Positions 21,849 to 45,434 are shown, counted from the first letter of the stretch. The stretch is DNA of 64,000 nucleotides from Numida meleagris (GCF_002078875.1 NC_034414.1:14272797-14336796), one strand, 5' to 3'. The notes: generated by a model from the sequence alone, not told the origin. A program made the numbers and translations.

Positions 21849-22774
21849 TGGACTAAGGACCTGCAGCCTTCCTTCTCCCCTCCAGAACATAGAACTGAGC
21901 CCGTTGAAGGCAAACCTGGTGAAAAGGGAAGGATTTCCCAGCCTGCAGCAAGAACCTCATGGGGTGAGAGCATCGCACGGGAACACTGGCTACCTGGGAA
22001 GACTTGATGCTCAGTCCTGCTCCTGAGACAAGATCCTCCAAGCCTCAAGAGCTAAGGGATGCAACTTCTGCAGAAAGAGCAGACACCATCTTAGGAGACC
22101 CATGCAACCCCTGGAGCAGCTGGAGATAGACCAGGGACAAAGCTGCAATACAGGTCCCTTCAGGAGAGGGCACTGGAGACAGCCACCTGCAGTAGCAACT
22201 AGGTAGGCAACAGTGCTATAGGACATCATCCCTCAACTCCAAACAGGAGCAAGGGCAAAGCCTGAGCTAAATAAGGCCATGGGTGGAGGCCATAGGTGGG
22301 GGTCCCGGCTGTGTCTGCTTAGGGTAGATGGGTCCCGAGTGTGCTTAGAACCCTGATGACCCTGAGTAGTGCCTCTTGTTTGTCAGTTCTGACTCTGCTT
22401 CTAATGCTTTCAGACAGAAAGCATCCCCCAAAGCTTCCTCTGCAGAGAAAGCTTCCCTTTTTCTCCCCAGGGCTGGATGCTAGGGACTGCCGCTAGAGGA
22501 CACTGTGCTGCCTTGTTGCCACCTGTGCTGCTGGGAAGCATGGTGGGTCCTCCAAAAGCACCTCAGAAAAACAACTATTTGGCCCCCACTCTATCTTGAA
22601 ACTGTAAGTTCTCTCTGCTGCATTAACTTCCTATCCATTTTTTTCAAAAAGGAAAGCAAATAAATGAAAAACTGAAATACAGATTTTAGGGCAGGTTACA
22701 GAGGAATAATTAGTTCTGGTTTTTGCTGTTGTTTTTAAAGGATTTGTCACTCTCACCGATGCTTTTTTTCCTTC

Positions 22775-22780
22775 AATAAA
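22775..22780 (+). terminator. Polyadenylation signal of the nucleotidase-like gene
   Basis: AATAAA about 930 bases after the stop codon, followed within 30 bases by GT-rich sequence (CAGTCGTGTGATTTGCTGGTG). It is the first canonical hexamer on this strand after the gene. Confidence 0.65.
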
Positions 22781-22799
22781 AAAGGAAATAACAGTCGTG

Positions 22800-25490
22800 T
22801 GATTTGCTGGTGTCTCTGATTGAGCATGCTTGGACAGAAGGGTGCAATATCTCAGAGCTGCTTTGCAGATGTCAGGGTTTTTCGTCCTGTTCTTACTCAG
22901 ATATGCACACGTGGGGCATATCAAACAGGGCTTGATGCTGCTGGGACCACAGGAAACCTTCAGTGGGCTATGGATTAGCTCCCTGCAGAGCAAAGGCCAA
23001 CAAAACCCTCACCCAAACCTTGGAAAATGCTGGAATTTTTAATGCAACATAAGTGAGTCCCCATCCCATGCATCACCACATGCTTCGGTGTTAGCTCCCA
23101 CACATTCCCACCCAAGGGACTTTTGCTTCCCGGACCATAGAACTGTGGCTGAGGCAGCCGTCCCCAGCACAGGCCATGGGGTGGGTGCTCATGTTCCCAT
23201 CTGTGTCCGTGCTGCTCTGGTTTTGGGGCAGGTCTTGCTCTGCAAGAAGAGCTGCTGGAGGAAGTAACCTCCAAAACAACTTTTTGCCAAGTCCAGATGC
23301 TGAAATCACATGTCTAAAAGTAGCAACATCAATAACATCAGCTCCTAATCATTCACTAATAATGCTAAATACCTGTCAGCCTCAATCAGCGAGCAAACAT
23401 TAATTATGGGGTGCTCCAAACAAGCAGGGGCAGATGTTCATCCCACTTTTATGGAGGTCAGATATTGTCGGGCAAGGTGGCCTAGTGTCAGTGTTCGACC
23501 TCACTCATTGTGCAGGGCTTGGTGGCATCTCGTGGAGGGGACCTTGGCCACAACATGCTGCTCTGGCCTTTGCCAGTGCTGCTGTGGTGCTGGAGGATGA
23601 AGCAATCCCTTACCCCCGGATGAAGCTGAATTTAACACTGGCTCAGCCAGTGCCTTGAGTATGGGGGATTAGCTGAGTCAAGGCTCTGGGGACAAGAGCA
23701 CATGAGCAGTGGCAGGGTGCAAGGTGCTGAGGCAAGGGGAACACACCACGTGCCTTCCTCCAGCATTGTCAGGAGGGAGGATGACAACGCAAAATGTGCC
23801 CAAAATGGGGAAAAAAGAAAAGGAAGCACAGGGTTCTGGGGATTGCATCATGTAGGGCCAAGTGCTGCTGTTTTGGGCCATTGCCTGTGGCTTTCCCTGC
23901 TCTGCTTCAAAGGTGGAGCATTGAGAACAGCCTCCAGCAAGTACTGCTTCATTAGACATCTGCTGCGTGGGGAAATGTCTTGCTTCCATCTTACAGACAC
24001 CTGCAACAAATTCATTAAGGGTTGGGACAACAATGCTGTCATCGTTGCTTGGGATAATCCTCATGTCTTGCCCCTCCAAGGCATTTCCAAAGGTGCAGAG
24101 GGGGCTCCTGCACTTGATTTTAGCCATTGCTTCTCAGTATGGTTTGGCATCTCACCTTGCCCCAGCCAAAGCTGCCAAATACTGGGGCTTCCCTGGGTAT
24201 TGACCCAACATTCATGGGACACCCCCAGGGCCCTAACCCTAAGACAAAGGGAAGATTAATCTGGAAATTAAAGGAGATCATTAAAAATAGTGTTGGTGGG
24301 GAAAAGGTGAGAGATGGTCCTCATTATGCACACTGGGAAATGTATCTCCTATAGGTTGGGGCTTCCCCGTGGAGATGGAGGGGTCTCCATGATGATCGCA
24401 CCCTGCTCTGCTCCATTCCCTGGCACTTATCTCCCCGGTGCCCTCAGGGGCATTGCTCAAGGGACGTGATACGGGTGCATGGGTGCCAGTACTGCCCATC
24501 ACATCCTGGCGTGGGAGGCAATGAATTGATACCATCATCACCGCTGCCACCCATCCCATCAGCTATTGCTCTCTGTGCGCGTGCGCACACACACACACAC
24601 CCCAACCCCTGCCACAAAGCCTGGAGTAAGGCAAACACCAGGAGCTCCCTGCTCCCAGGATGGTCTCCATGGTGAGTGCCAGGCATGACCCCAGAGCCGG
24701 CAGCTGTGGGGGCTGCAGGACAGGGGTGGGGAAGGATGAGTGAGCCCCCATGGTGCAGAGGGACTTTGGGGAGGGCCATGGGCACAGAGGACACAGGGAG
24801 GGGAGATGTGAGGTTTGGCTGCAGTCCAGCATGGGGGAAGCATTAGGGCAGTCCGTGGGTGTGAAGGCATGTCCCTAAGCATTTTGCTGTGCAAAACCTT
24901 TTCTTGTGGAAAATAACTTAGGGAAAGCATGCAAAAGCTAGATGAGAGGTCCTCTCCCAGCCTTGGCCACTGGTGAGCCATCCTCACCTGCCACTGAGAT
25001 TGGGGTTTTGGTGTGAGAGACACCAAAGAACAACTACCACCAAGCCTAGCCCCATGGCACCCACACTTATAGAACAGAACCATAGAACCATAGAGACTTA
25101 GTATCTTCCGAGGTGATCGCAGCCATTCTGGCAGCAGAAGGATGCTTGCACAGGATCTCAGCCAGCTCTGCACCCAGTGCAGCCCCAAGCAGCTGACTGA
25201 TAGCATGAGGGCATGGGGAGGGGCAGATACTCCGCCAGCTCCGTCACAGGCAGCTCTTCTCTCTCACCCTTGTGTTGAAAACGTGCCCTCGTGTGTGAAT
25301 TTTCCAAGAGTTTAGGAAATGGCACTGGGAATGGGTGAGGTCCTGGCACTGCACCAGGAAAAAGTTTCCATGGCTGCTCTCTGGGCTTGGGGCTGGTGAA
25401 TCAGGTGCTGCTAATTAGCTGCAGCCATCAGCATCTGCACTGCTGGTGCAGTCAACACATCTTCAACCATTTTGCCCCGTGCCTGCCCAA
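22800..25490. other. Intergenic region between the nucleotidase-like gene and CTSD, left part
   Basis: No gene recognised. A (CA)n run lies at 24583-24600. The open frames 23678-24127 (minus) and 24559-25206 (minus) show no domain and no phase-compatible exon partners. Confidence 0.5.
24576..24600. repeat. (GC/CA)n microsatellite
   Basis: GCGCGTGCGC followed by about seven CA units. Confidence 0.85.
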
Positions 25491-25690
25491 AAATCACAGA
25501 ATCATTAAGGTTGGAAAAAAACACTAAGATCATCCATTCCAAGCACCAACCCAACCCACCATGCCCACTAACCATGTTCTCAGTGCCACATCTCCATGTT
25601 TCTTGAACACCTTCAGGGATGGTAACTCCACCACCTCCCTGGGCAGCCTGTTCCAATATATCACCATTTTTTTGGAGAACTTTTCCCTGG
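25491..25690 (-). mobile_element. CR1 LINE 3' fragment, minus orientation
   Basis: AAATCACAGAATCATTAAGG then GTTGGAAAAAAACACTAAGATC, down to CCTGGGCAGCCTGTTCCAATATATC and TTTTTGGAGAAC: inverted CR1 tail. Confidence 0.9.
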
Positions 25691-26571
25691 TGCAACCTGC
25701 AGGACCTGCCTGGTCTTGCTGGTGTCACCTGCAGAGGGGACCCCTGTCCTGGTGTGTTGGAGCCATGGTGCTCTCCATCCCGCAGGGTTGGATAATCTAC
25801 CCCCCCACACACACCTTGAGAATTCGCAGGAGGTTATGAAACGATGGCCCCAAGCCAGGGGTGCGTCACTTGCCGCCCACATCCAGCAGCTGATCCAGCA
25901 CAGTGCTTGCCTCTGGATGGAGTCGAGAATAGGAGTGTCTCAAAACAAGCAAAACCTTCTGTGTTTGCATTAGAACAAAAACCTCATAGAAATACTGAGG
26001 GAGCACTGAAGTGACACCTGGCGACCGGTGCTTGGTAGGGCCACCAGAGCCCAGCACAGGAGTGCAGCAGAGGCAGCTCTGAAGGCCCCAGTGCCGAGGA
26101 CTGGATCTGGGTTAAGTGCTCTGGAGGCACCCCAAAACTTGATGTGACCACTGACTCTGAGTGCACAACCCCATCTGCATTAGCATGAGGTTGTACGCCC
26201 AGCTGGCAATCATGGGATGCTGGGGTAGACTGGTCGGACTGGAAATGGGTGCCGAGGAGCTGTCCCGTGTGCAGCCTCGGGGCCAAACGCTGGGTAGGGT
26301 TCCAGCGCCTGTTATTTCCCACTTCAAAAGAGGGTTTGTGCCTCTCCCATTCCACCACCAGCTGCTGGGAGAGCCTCGAGGGGCTGCAGGCGGCGGCGGG
26401 CCCATCCCCACTGTCTGCGAGCCCACAGGCAGGGCGGCTTTGCCCAGGTGGGACACGAGGGGACACCACACGTGGTAACTGGGAACGGGAACGTCTCGTG
26501 ATGCACCAGCACCTGCAGTGAGGAGGGGACTAAGAGCCCTCAGCCCTTCCCCATACTGGCCAAGCAGCATT

Positions 26572-26606
26572 TGCTGAGTCACGCGGTGTTGGGCTCTGCT
26601 GACTCA
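26572..26606. promoter_or_regulatory. Paired MARE/AP-1 sites upstream of CTSD
   Basis: TGCTGAGTCAC (26572-26582) and TGCTGACTCA (26597-26606) lie 25 bases apart, about 1.3 kb before the CTSD start, in a GC-rich segment that also holds a CACGTG at 26628-26633. The first fits the antioxidant-response consensus GCNNNGTCAY. These motifs bind small Maf, NRF2 or AP-1 proteins; whether they act on CTSD is inferred. Confidence 0.45.
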
Positions 26607-26889
26607 TGGCCAGCAGTGCTCCCGGCCACGTGCCCGCGGGGCAGGAGGAAGCAGGGCTGGCTGGCACCCAGGGCCACCGGACTAACGGGCCTCGTGGCCA
26701 GGAGCAGGGCAGGATTTGCAGGGCAGCACATTTTTCTCTCTGCCCTAAGACGCCGGCCTGGCCCTGCTTTGTTTTCTCCAAAAGAAGCTTAAGGATTTGG
26801 GGGGCTCAAACATTGGTCAACGGTGGGATTTATCCTCCTGATGGATGGGGCAGCTGGGTGCTGGGCTTTGGCGGTCATTAGAAATAAAC

Positions 26890-27098
26890 AGAATCATAGA
26901 ATCATTAAGGTTGGAGAGACCACTAAGACCATCCAGTCCGACCACCAGCCCACACCCACCGTGCCCACTGACCACATCTCTCAGTGCCACTTCCACACAG
27001 CTCCCGAACACGTCCAGGGACAGTGACTCCATCACCTCCCCAGGCAGCCCATTCCAGTGCATCGCCACTTTTTTGGAGAAGAACTTTCCTAACACCTG
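26890..27098 (-). mobile_element. CR1 LINE 3' fragment, minus orientation
   Basis: CAGAATCATAGAATCATTAAGG, then GACCACTAAGACCATCCAGTCC and CCATTCCAGTGCATCGCCAC: well-preserved inverted CR1 tail 0.7 kb before the CTSD promoter gap. Confidence 0.93.
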
Positions 27099-27485
27099 AC
27101 CTGACCCCATTCCCTTGGCAGAAGCAGTAGGGCAGCTCACAAAGTGGGCTTGAGTGACCAGTGTATGCACAGCCACGGGTCCCAGCCCCTTCCAGGAGGT
27201 ACCGGGCCACCCAGAACCTCACTCCATCAGAGTAGGCGCAGGATGAGGGCATGGCAGAGGGGCAGGAGGGGCAGCCTGGGGCATCAGATGCAGAAAGACC
27301 CATTGGAGCCCCATGGAACTGGCAGTGCTGGGGGCAGAGTGGGGATGGAGGCTTTGCAGCAGGGAAGGCTGAGAGCCCCGTATGTTCTTGGGGTGGTGGT
27401 GGTGCTGTTCTGCGGGGTTTGGGGAGGGCCGGAGGAGAGAAATGCTGGGCGTACTGGAAGCAACGCAAGTTAAGGATGGAAAATT

Positions 27486-27801
27486 NNNNNNNNNNNNNNN
27501 NNNNNNNNNNNNNNNNNNNNNNNNNNNNNNNNNNNNNNNNNNNNNNNNNNNNNNNNNNNNNNNNNNNNNNNNNNNNNNNNNNNNNNNNNNNNNNNNNNNN
27601 NNNNNNNNNNNNNNNNNNNNNNNNNNNNNNNNNNNNNNNNNNNNNNNNNNNNNNNNNNNNNNNNNNNNNNNNNNNNNNNNNNNNNNNNNNNNNNNNNNNN
27701 NNNNNNNNNNNNNNNNNNNNNNNNNNNNNNNNNNNNNNNNNNNNNNNNNNNNNNNNNNNNNNNNNNNNNNNNNNNNNNNNNNNNNNNNNNNNNNNNNNNN
27801 N
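27486..27801. other. Assembly gap (316 N)
   Basis: Unknown bases immediately before the CTSD core promoter; flanking sequence is very GC-rich, which suggests a sequencing dropout. Confidence 1.
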
Positions 27802-27961
27802 GTGCCGCCCCACCCCTCCGGCCGCACGTGACGCGGGGCCGCCCCGTCAGCTGACGCGCAGCGCCGGGCCTTGGGCCGCCGCTACAAAAGCGGGGCGCGG
27901 ACGGGGCGGGCGCCGTGCTTCTGCTTTAGGGGGGAGTGCTGCGTTGTAGCGTTCCGCCGCT
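27802..27961 (+). promoter_or_regulatory. CTSD promoter with CLEAR-type E-boxes
   Basis: A CpG-rich core promoter. GCACGTGAC (27824-27832) holds the CACGTGAC core of the TFEB/CLEAR consensus GTCACGTGAC, and GTCAGCTGAC (27846-27855) is a perfect palindrome with the same arms around a different centre. A TATA-like CTACAAAAG is at 27882-27890, placing the start near 27915, about 45 bases before the ATG. CTSD is a known member of the lysosomal CLEAR network, so TFEB control is expected. Confidence 0.75.
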
Positions 27962-38684
<10,723 letters not shown>

Positions 38685-41600
38685 GCGCCTGACCCTCCCC
38701 TCCCCCTCACTGTCTCCGCTACACACAAACACTTGCATACACACAAAGGAGCTGTAGAGAAGCTGTAGAGAAAGATTATCAGGATTAGAAACCCAGTCAG
38801 TGGGGAAAAAATACCAAGACAAAGGAATTCAGCTAGACTTAAAGTTACAAGGAAAATAGTCATTGTTAGTGTCCTGCTAGCTACTTTTCCCCTTCTGAGT
38901 AGGTGGTGCTGGGATAATTCTAGTTGATGACACCAGCTGGAGTAGCCCCTTGCTTACCGTTAGATCTTCAAGTATTTGTTTTTAAGACCTACTCTCAAAG
39001 CTGAACCAGCCCTCTATGCTCCCCCCTCCCCCCCAGTGCCCCTGGGGGGGGCAGCTGGCTGGCTCTGCTCCTGCAGAGGAGCTGTGCTGGGGCTTCTTCA
39101 TTGGGGGAGAAGGATGGAGAAGTCAGGTGATACTTCTGGTTTGTCAAAGTCCATCACTCCTCTGATGGGTAAGGAAGCAATTGCTAGATCATTTCTCTAT
39201 GAGTTGGTGCTGGCTTGGTCCTCAGAGAGCACGTCTTGGGCTGAAGCAGTAGGGGATTGTGTAGCATGCACAGGATTTGAGTATTAGAGTTGAGGGGCTC
39301 TGTTTGTGTGTCTTGTGTTGTGAAGGCACTAGTGAGAGCAGGAGGTGTGATGTCAGCACGCCTGGCCTGAGCCTCTCAGACTTAGTAGGGCAGGGACTTG
39401 CAGGAGGGTTCCAGTCAGTGGGACTCCTCAGGAAGTAAGAATACAAAGGGGGGGGGGGGGGGGTCACAATAGGTTTTAATACAAGTTACTTGATTTTGTG
39501 TCCATGAAGGCCTAGCTTTGTGCTGAAGGCTGAGCAAAGCCACTAGACCCAAGCTCTCTTGGGTTTTGTTGAGCTTCTCCTGGGTTTTCCTTCCTAACTT
39601 CATCCAGAGTCAGTGAGTTGAGGGTAATGTTTCCCAAAGCAATTAAGTGATCTACAAGCTTAAATCATGAGACCTTTAGGAAACATTACTCATAGTATTT
39701 TGAATGTCCCTAAACTCAAGAGACGACTGGCAGAGGCAGCAAGACTTCCAGGCAGGAGGGTGCCACAGAGGCTGTGGGCTTGCATTTACACTCCTTTTCC
39801 CCCTACCTAGTCCCAAAGCCCAGAGCTTAACATCTTCCCTACCTGGCATGTTGTTCCCGTGTTACTAACATCAGTGAGATCTGTGTCCATTTACCTCCTG
39901 TGCTGTAGACCAAGCAAAGCATTTTCTTGTTTTGGAGAGGTGGTAGCTGAAGCTGCGTTCATAGGTCCACATCTTTGCCCCGGAGATCCAAGATCTGGGC
40001 ATGTGGAGCCATTTGTTTCATTGAGCTGGCATCAGTAAGCGTACACCGGGTGAGCAAGGAGACAACACTAACTGGGAGGATGATAAAGTAAGCTTTCAGT
40101 AGAGATCAGAAGAGCTTCCCAAGGCTCCTGGTCCATGTTGAGAGGGGAAACACAGTCAAATAGTTTTCCCAGTGCTTTGCATCAGGGTCCTGAGGTTAAA
40201 GAGGTGAGGGACAAAGCTGAGGGTGGCAAGAGAACCACCAGCAGGTGAGTGAATAGATCATCATTCACATACATAGCATGTGAGCTATGTATGCATCATC
40301 CCAGCAGTAAATCTACCGTGAGCTTTGGGGCATGGGTAGGGAAGAAGTCTACAGGTGAACTGTGAGAGGACAGATGTGGATGGTGAGCACCTAGCCTGCA
40401 GATGTTGCCTGTCTCTACCTGCTGCAGCTGATCCAGTTGGCTTTATAACCATAACTCATGCTATGGAGGTGTCTTTTGTGGGCAGCAGGGACATTTCTAA
40501 TGTGTGCATTGTCCCATGTAACCCTGGATGTGATGTATCTGCTACTCCCAAAGATTGCTTCTGCCTGCTCATAGACCTGCAACCCTGGATCTGGGTTCCT
40601 GTGGACATACATTGCTGAATAAGAACAGTGTGTTATTGAGAAAAAAAAATGATACTTCAGAATCAACAGCACCTTTCCAGAGAGCCCACTTCTTGCATTA
40701 CGTACCCGGAACATCTTGAAATCCTGCTAAACCATCTGCAGCCAGCAGGATTTACCCAGCACAGTGAGATGGCATCTTGAGTACGCGTTCGTTTTTTTCT
40801 TTTCTTCTTTCAGAGCTGATATGGGGAACGTGGAGGGGACGGTGTGCTTTGAATGTTCCATGTCAGGTTTCAGCAGACTGTGCAGAACTGGCCATCAGAC
40901 AGCAGCTCTGGTGGATATGCAATGCCTTATAGCCTCTGTGGTCACCCAGCGCAGGGCTGGTGTCATGGCCCAGAACCATGCCCCAAGTGACATATCGTGG
41001 GATAGGCTGCAGGAGCAGTTGGATGTGACTGTATTTGCAATACAAATCATGGTCTTCACCAAAATGGTTCTCCTCCCCTTGTTCTTTTATCTGCATTTTT
41101 AAATCAAACTCTAACTGCGTGACTTTTTTTTTAAATCTAATTTGCTGTTGGAGTTACTGTCTCATCCTAGAAAATTGAAAAGAAAATACAGTATTTCCTC
41201 CCCCTCCCCCTTAACTGTCAGTCTGGTCTTTCCATTAGCAGTTTGAGCTATTGAGGGCCTGGTGTCTCCCAGACCTGGGGGCTCAGTATCACTGGTAGCT
41301 CACTTGTGTGGACTCATACATGTTTCAGCAGGTTCTCTTGGTTAAGGAAACATGCTGGCAGGCTGTTGGGTTTCTCTGTTTCCGTGTATTAAAAATAGCA
41401 TCTGCAGAGTGGAATGACAGTTTCACCTGCTTGTTGCTCTGGTCACTGGGCTAGCTAGGACAAGTTCTTGCAAGGCTTTGAACGAGATGTGGTCCTACAG
41501 TGGCTAAAACAAGACTCCAGTTTCTAATTCCAGTTTAAAACCCACTAAGACATGGAATTTACATTCCCGGAATCTGGTGATGAAGACCATGGGGTGTTTT

Positions 41601-43030
41601 CTTTTTTTGGAATGTAGCAGAAATCCCTTTCTCTTGCCTGGCTGAGTGGCTTTTAGTCCTTGCGCTGCTGTACAGAAACTGAAGATGGTGATGCAGAGTG
41701 AAGGCCCCATGTGCCAGGTGCAAGATAAGAGCTAATCCCTGCTTCGGAAAAAAACATCATAAGCAAGGCAGATGCAGCCAATTCCCATCCCACTTTCTGA
41801 ATGCAGATCTAAGCATGCAAAGCGCTTAAATGATTCCCTCATTGGCATGTCCAGAGCTTCTGTTCCCCTGAGATGCCCTAATACCCCAATCAACCCTTTT
41901 CCTGTGTTAAAGGGATGGCTATAACCCAAAAGGGTTGGCTGGATCATGAAAACCAACCGTTTGGCCCAAGGGGAGATGTCATTGATAAAATGGGTGGTGT
42001 TTTTGCGGTGAGGATAGTGCCTGAGCCGTTAATCACACTGTGTTAGACACAGTGCCTCAGCAGGAACAGTCTCAACCTTGATCTTGGCCAAGAGATGGGG
42101 CAGCCAAGAGCCAGGCTGTCCTCCCGAGCTTTGCCATGGGGAGCAGAACACACCCCACACATGAGCAGCCCGGACTTAGCCCTGGGTTATTTTACACACA
42201 AGTGCTCTGGTTTGCATCACTCCTCATTTACTGCACCACCTCTGCAGAACTCCATCTGCGTGACAATTTGATGGCTTGCTGTTTATTAAGGTGTCTCCAC
42301 TAATGCAAAGAGGATAAATATTTTCCTCCCACTGCCCCTCTACAGCAGGGTGCCTGGTCTGATCCTTCCTCTGCTACCTCCGGGGCTGCCAAAAGCCTGC
42401 TTCCCCCCAGCCCCCAGGGAGGGAAGTCAGACCCGTGTTTATGGAGGTAGCGTGCTGCTCTGGCTGGCGCAGCAATTTGTTGCGTTCAGAAACTATTTTA
42501 ATAACCACGAATGACTAAGCACGTTGTTTGGGACTGGTGACTTCTTTTTCCGCTCTTTCTTTGATCTGTTTATTTTTAGGTTCCTTTGGGAGGGGAAAAG
42601 GAGTGGAGACTGAAAGCCAGAGGACAGGAGAGAGAAACGCAGGGAGAGTGGGGAGATGGGATTCACCTTTCCAAGCTGTGGCCCGCTTCAGTGCTTGCGA
42701 GGCTCAGCAGCCCATTAAGGAATTTCCAGGGGGGAACAGGAGTGAGGACCAAGGTGCCTGTGGTCTTTCTATGTCAAGAGAGGCAGGGTCGAGTCCTGCT
42801 GATGGCCTCCCAGAAAGCTGCTGTAGGACTTGATGTGGAAGTTCTCACGGGTCTTACAGTACTCCATTGTGCTGTAGCACGTGCATCTCCAACATGGGTA
42901 CGGAATTGTTTTGGGGTTGGAGGCACATTCCTGTTGTGTACTCCTTGAGGTAGAGGGCTCTCTCTCACAAGCATATATGATTTTTAAAAACCCACAGAAA
43001 ATAGGAGTATACAAATAGCGCAGAAATTTT
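38685..43030 (+). other. CTSD 3' UTR and downstream intergenic DNA
   Basis: No other gene recognised. The first hexamer candidate is ATTAAA at 41388-41393; canonical AATAAA appears only at 43625-43630. The real end of the CTSD transcript cannot be fixed from sequence. An 18-base G-run lies at about 39449-39466. Confidence 0.45.
41388..41393 (+). terminator. Candidate polyadenylation signal for CTSD
   Basis: Variant hexamer ATTAAA 2.7 kb after the stop codon. A nearer non-canonical signal may be used instead. Confidence 0.2.
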
Positions 43031-43170
43031 TATTACCATACAACCAGGCTTAGGTTGAAAGGGACCTCCAAGCCCATCCAATTCCAGCCTCCTGCCATGG
43101 ACAGGGTTGCCACCCACTGGATCAGGTTACCCAGGGACCCATCCAACCCAGTCTTTAAACCCACCTTTGC
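43031..43170 (-). mobile_element. CR1 LINE 3' fragment, diverged, minus orientation
   Basis: Reads GGTTGAAAGGGACCTCCAAG and GCCCATCCAATTCCAGCC, a diverged inverted CR1 tail of a different subfamily from the other copies. Confidence 0.65.
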
Positions 43171-44799
43171 ATTAGCACGTGCCCTATTCTGATGGTGCTA
43201 TGCTTCCAGCACCACCCTGCTGCCTCCTCCACATCCTCTCCAATTTCCTTCCCCCTCCTCATCCTCTATCCCTTACTGACATTAGGAAGAGAGCAGTACG
43301 CAACTTCTGCAAGACAAACAAACAACAGGCTCATCCTGGACTGATGCAAACCTGTTTGTGAGTGGAGGAGCCAATGGCACAGGAGGACACAAGACACAGG
43401 TGGGGCTGTGCCCCATCCGGGCTGGTACCCATCCCCAGCTGTGCCATCCCCAGATGCCTCAGGGGAAAGCCACGAAGGGAATTTGGGATTCCAGGGAAGA
43501 CAGGCAACAGGAAGCCCTTTGTCTCATCCTTCTGGTAGACGCTGATAGTTACCCATGCTGACAGTGTCATGTCCTTTAGCCACCTAAGTTGGTCTTTGAT
43601 GTCCCCTGTAGGCTTAGTTACACCAAATAAAACGTGTTGGCCCCTTATATTTCCCCTTCATTGTTTGCCTTATTTCCCAGTTCATAAGTGACTATTAAAG
43701 ACACTGATTTTCTATGGGACCACATGGTTCCCACATGGATCATTTTTCACTGTGCAGAAGATTAAGTTTTCACTCTGGGACTCTGAGTGATTAGCCAATA
43801 CCCAGGACCTTGTAATTTGTTACTATTAGGAGGAGAATTAATGGCACAGTCAGAAACTTTGTGCAACCCTGCTTATTTATAGGATCCAAGCCGGACTGCC
43901 CATTGCGTTGGCTTTCCAGTTGGTTCCAACACACATGGCAGCACTGTGGAATTTAGGACCCCCCCAACCCAACAAGCCATGGGGCAGTGGCATGTCCTAG
44001 GGCAGGCAGCAGCCTGCCTGCAAGGGGTTGCATTGCTGCTCCTGGAGGAGGGATGCTCTGCGCAGTTGCGGGCTGCAAAAAGCTGTTCAAATCAGTCATT
44101 GTTCCTTAACTCGGCACATTTTGGGCAGGCTTAAAGCACTTAAAGAGGATTTCCCTTCCGCTGCAGGTAATGCCTGCGTAAGCTTTTATTTTACAAGCCT
44201 CTTCACAAGCCTCAGTGGCCCATCTGCAGGATTTCTCTGAGCTTTCTCTGCCGCCTTTCTGCAGCTGCCATCACAAAGCCACCTGCACTGGGCTGGCCTG
44301 CAGGGTGACACGGTGTGTCCTCAGTTCCCACGCCACCGCTGCGTCCTCCCAAGTGACCTGCCTGTCCCTGCTGCTCTCTGCCACCGCAGCATTCAGATTT
44401 GGGTTCCCACACAGCTCCCGTGGCACTTGGAGACTCTTTTTGTGATCCTGTGCCAGCGGCCATGGCCGGGTCCTCCTGGCCTCGTTCATCCTTCATAGCA
44501 TCCCCACCGTCCCCCCCTAGAGCAGCCACGCACCCTGCATCGTGCCACCAACACCATGAGCTCTGCTCAGTGCCCACGGGCACTATCCCTTTTCCTTCCA
44601 CCCCGGAGCACAAATGGCACTTTTTGCCCCACCTCACCCCATGGTTTTCTACCCTGTCCGTGGGACTAAAGCACCACGGTCGCTGCGGGTGATGCGGGGG
44701 CTGGGGGAGCCAGCCAGCTGCCCCCAGTGTGCTGTTCCCCATTAAAGGAGGCACGAGAAGGGCAGTGGGGCTGAGCCCTCCCGCAAGAAGCACATTCGG
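43171..44799. other. Intergenic region upstream of IFITM10
   Basis: No gene recognised. The long minus-strand frame 44212-45357 overlaps the IFITM10 CpG island and is low-complexity, so it is treated as chance. An AATAAA at 43625-43630 could serve CTSD. Confidence 0.5.
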
Positions 44800-45234
44800 G
44801 GCACTGCTCACCCCCTGACTGCCCCCCCCCGGCGCTGTCGTCCCCCCCCGCCCCGATTCCCCAGCTCCAGCAGCGAGGAAGAGGCAGTGCTGAGCCGGAT
44901 ATGCTGCGGCTCCCGCAGCCCTCCCTGTAGTGTCCCCGCCGCTCCTCCCGATGCCTTCCGAGGAGACGGATGGACGGACGGACGGGCAGCGAGAGGTGCA
45001 CCGCTCTCCTAATCGCACGGCTACGGAGGGGGGCGAGGGAGGGGGGGGGGCTGCTTCTTCCCACCCCTTTCCCCATCCCCTGTCCTCATCCTCTCTTCCC
45101 CTTCCTCCTCCTCCTCTTCCTCCTCCTCTCCGGCCACGATATTCTCCAAAAGGGAGGGGGGAGCTGCTGGCAGGTGGAAGGGATGGGGGGAATGCAACCC
45201 CGGCGGGAATCCCGCAGAGGGGAGGGCTCCGCGA

Positions 45235-45276
45235 AATAATAACAATAATAATGATAATGACAACAATGATAACAAA
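45235..45276. repeat. AAT/AAC trinucleotide-like repeat
   Basis: ATAATAACAATAATAATG-type units inside an otherwise GC-rich island. Confidence 0.8.
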
Positions 45277-45434
45277 ACCACGCCGGGAGCGAGCGGGGGG
45301 GAGCGGGGAGGACGCAGCGCTGTGCCGCACTGAGCCGCCTCCCGCACTGCCCGGCACAGCCCGACCGCGGCCCCCGCGCTCCCCATCCCGGGATGGGACG
45401 GACGGCAGAAAGCCCGGACAGACCGACAGATACA

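Noticed and set aside
23678..24127. 149-aa minus-strand frame
   Set aside because: Part of it resembles an exon with a GT after CAG, but no partner exon keeps the phase and no homologue is recognised.
24559..25206. 215-aa minus-strand open frame
   Set aside because: No domain, odd composition rich in Cys, Leu, Ser and Pro, and it runs through a CA microsatellite.
44212..45357. 381-aa minus-strand open frame
   Set aside because: It lies over the GC-rich IFITM10 island, is low-complexity (Gly, Arg, Ser, Pro runs), and matches no domain. High GC lowers stop frequency, so long chance frames are expected.
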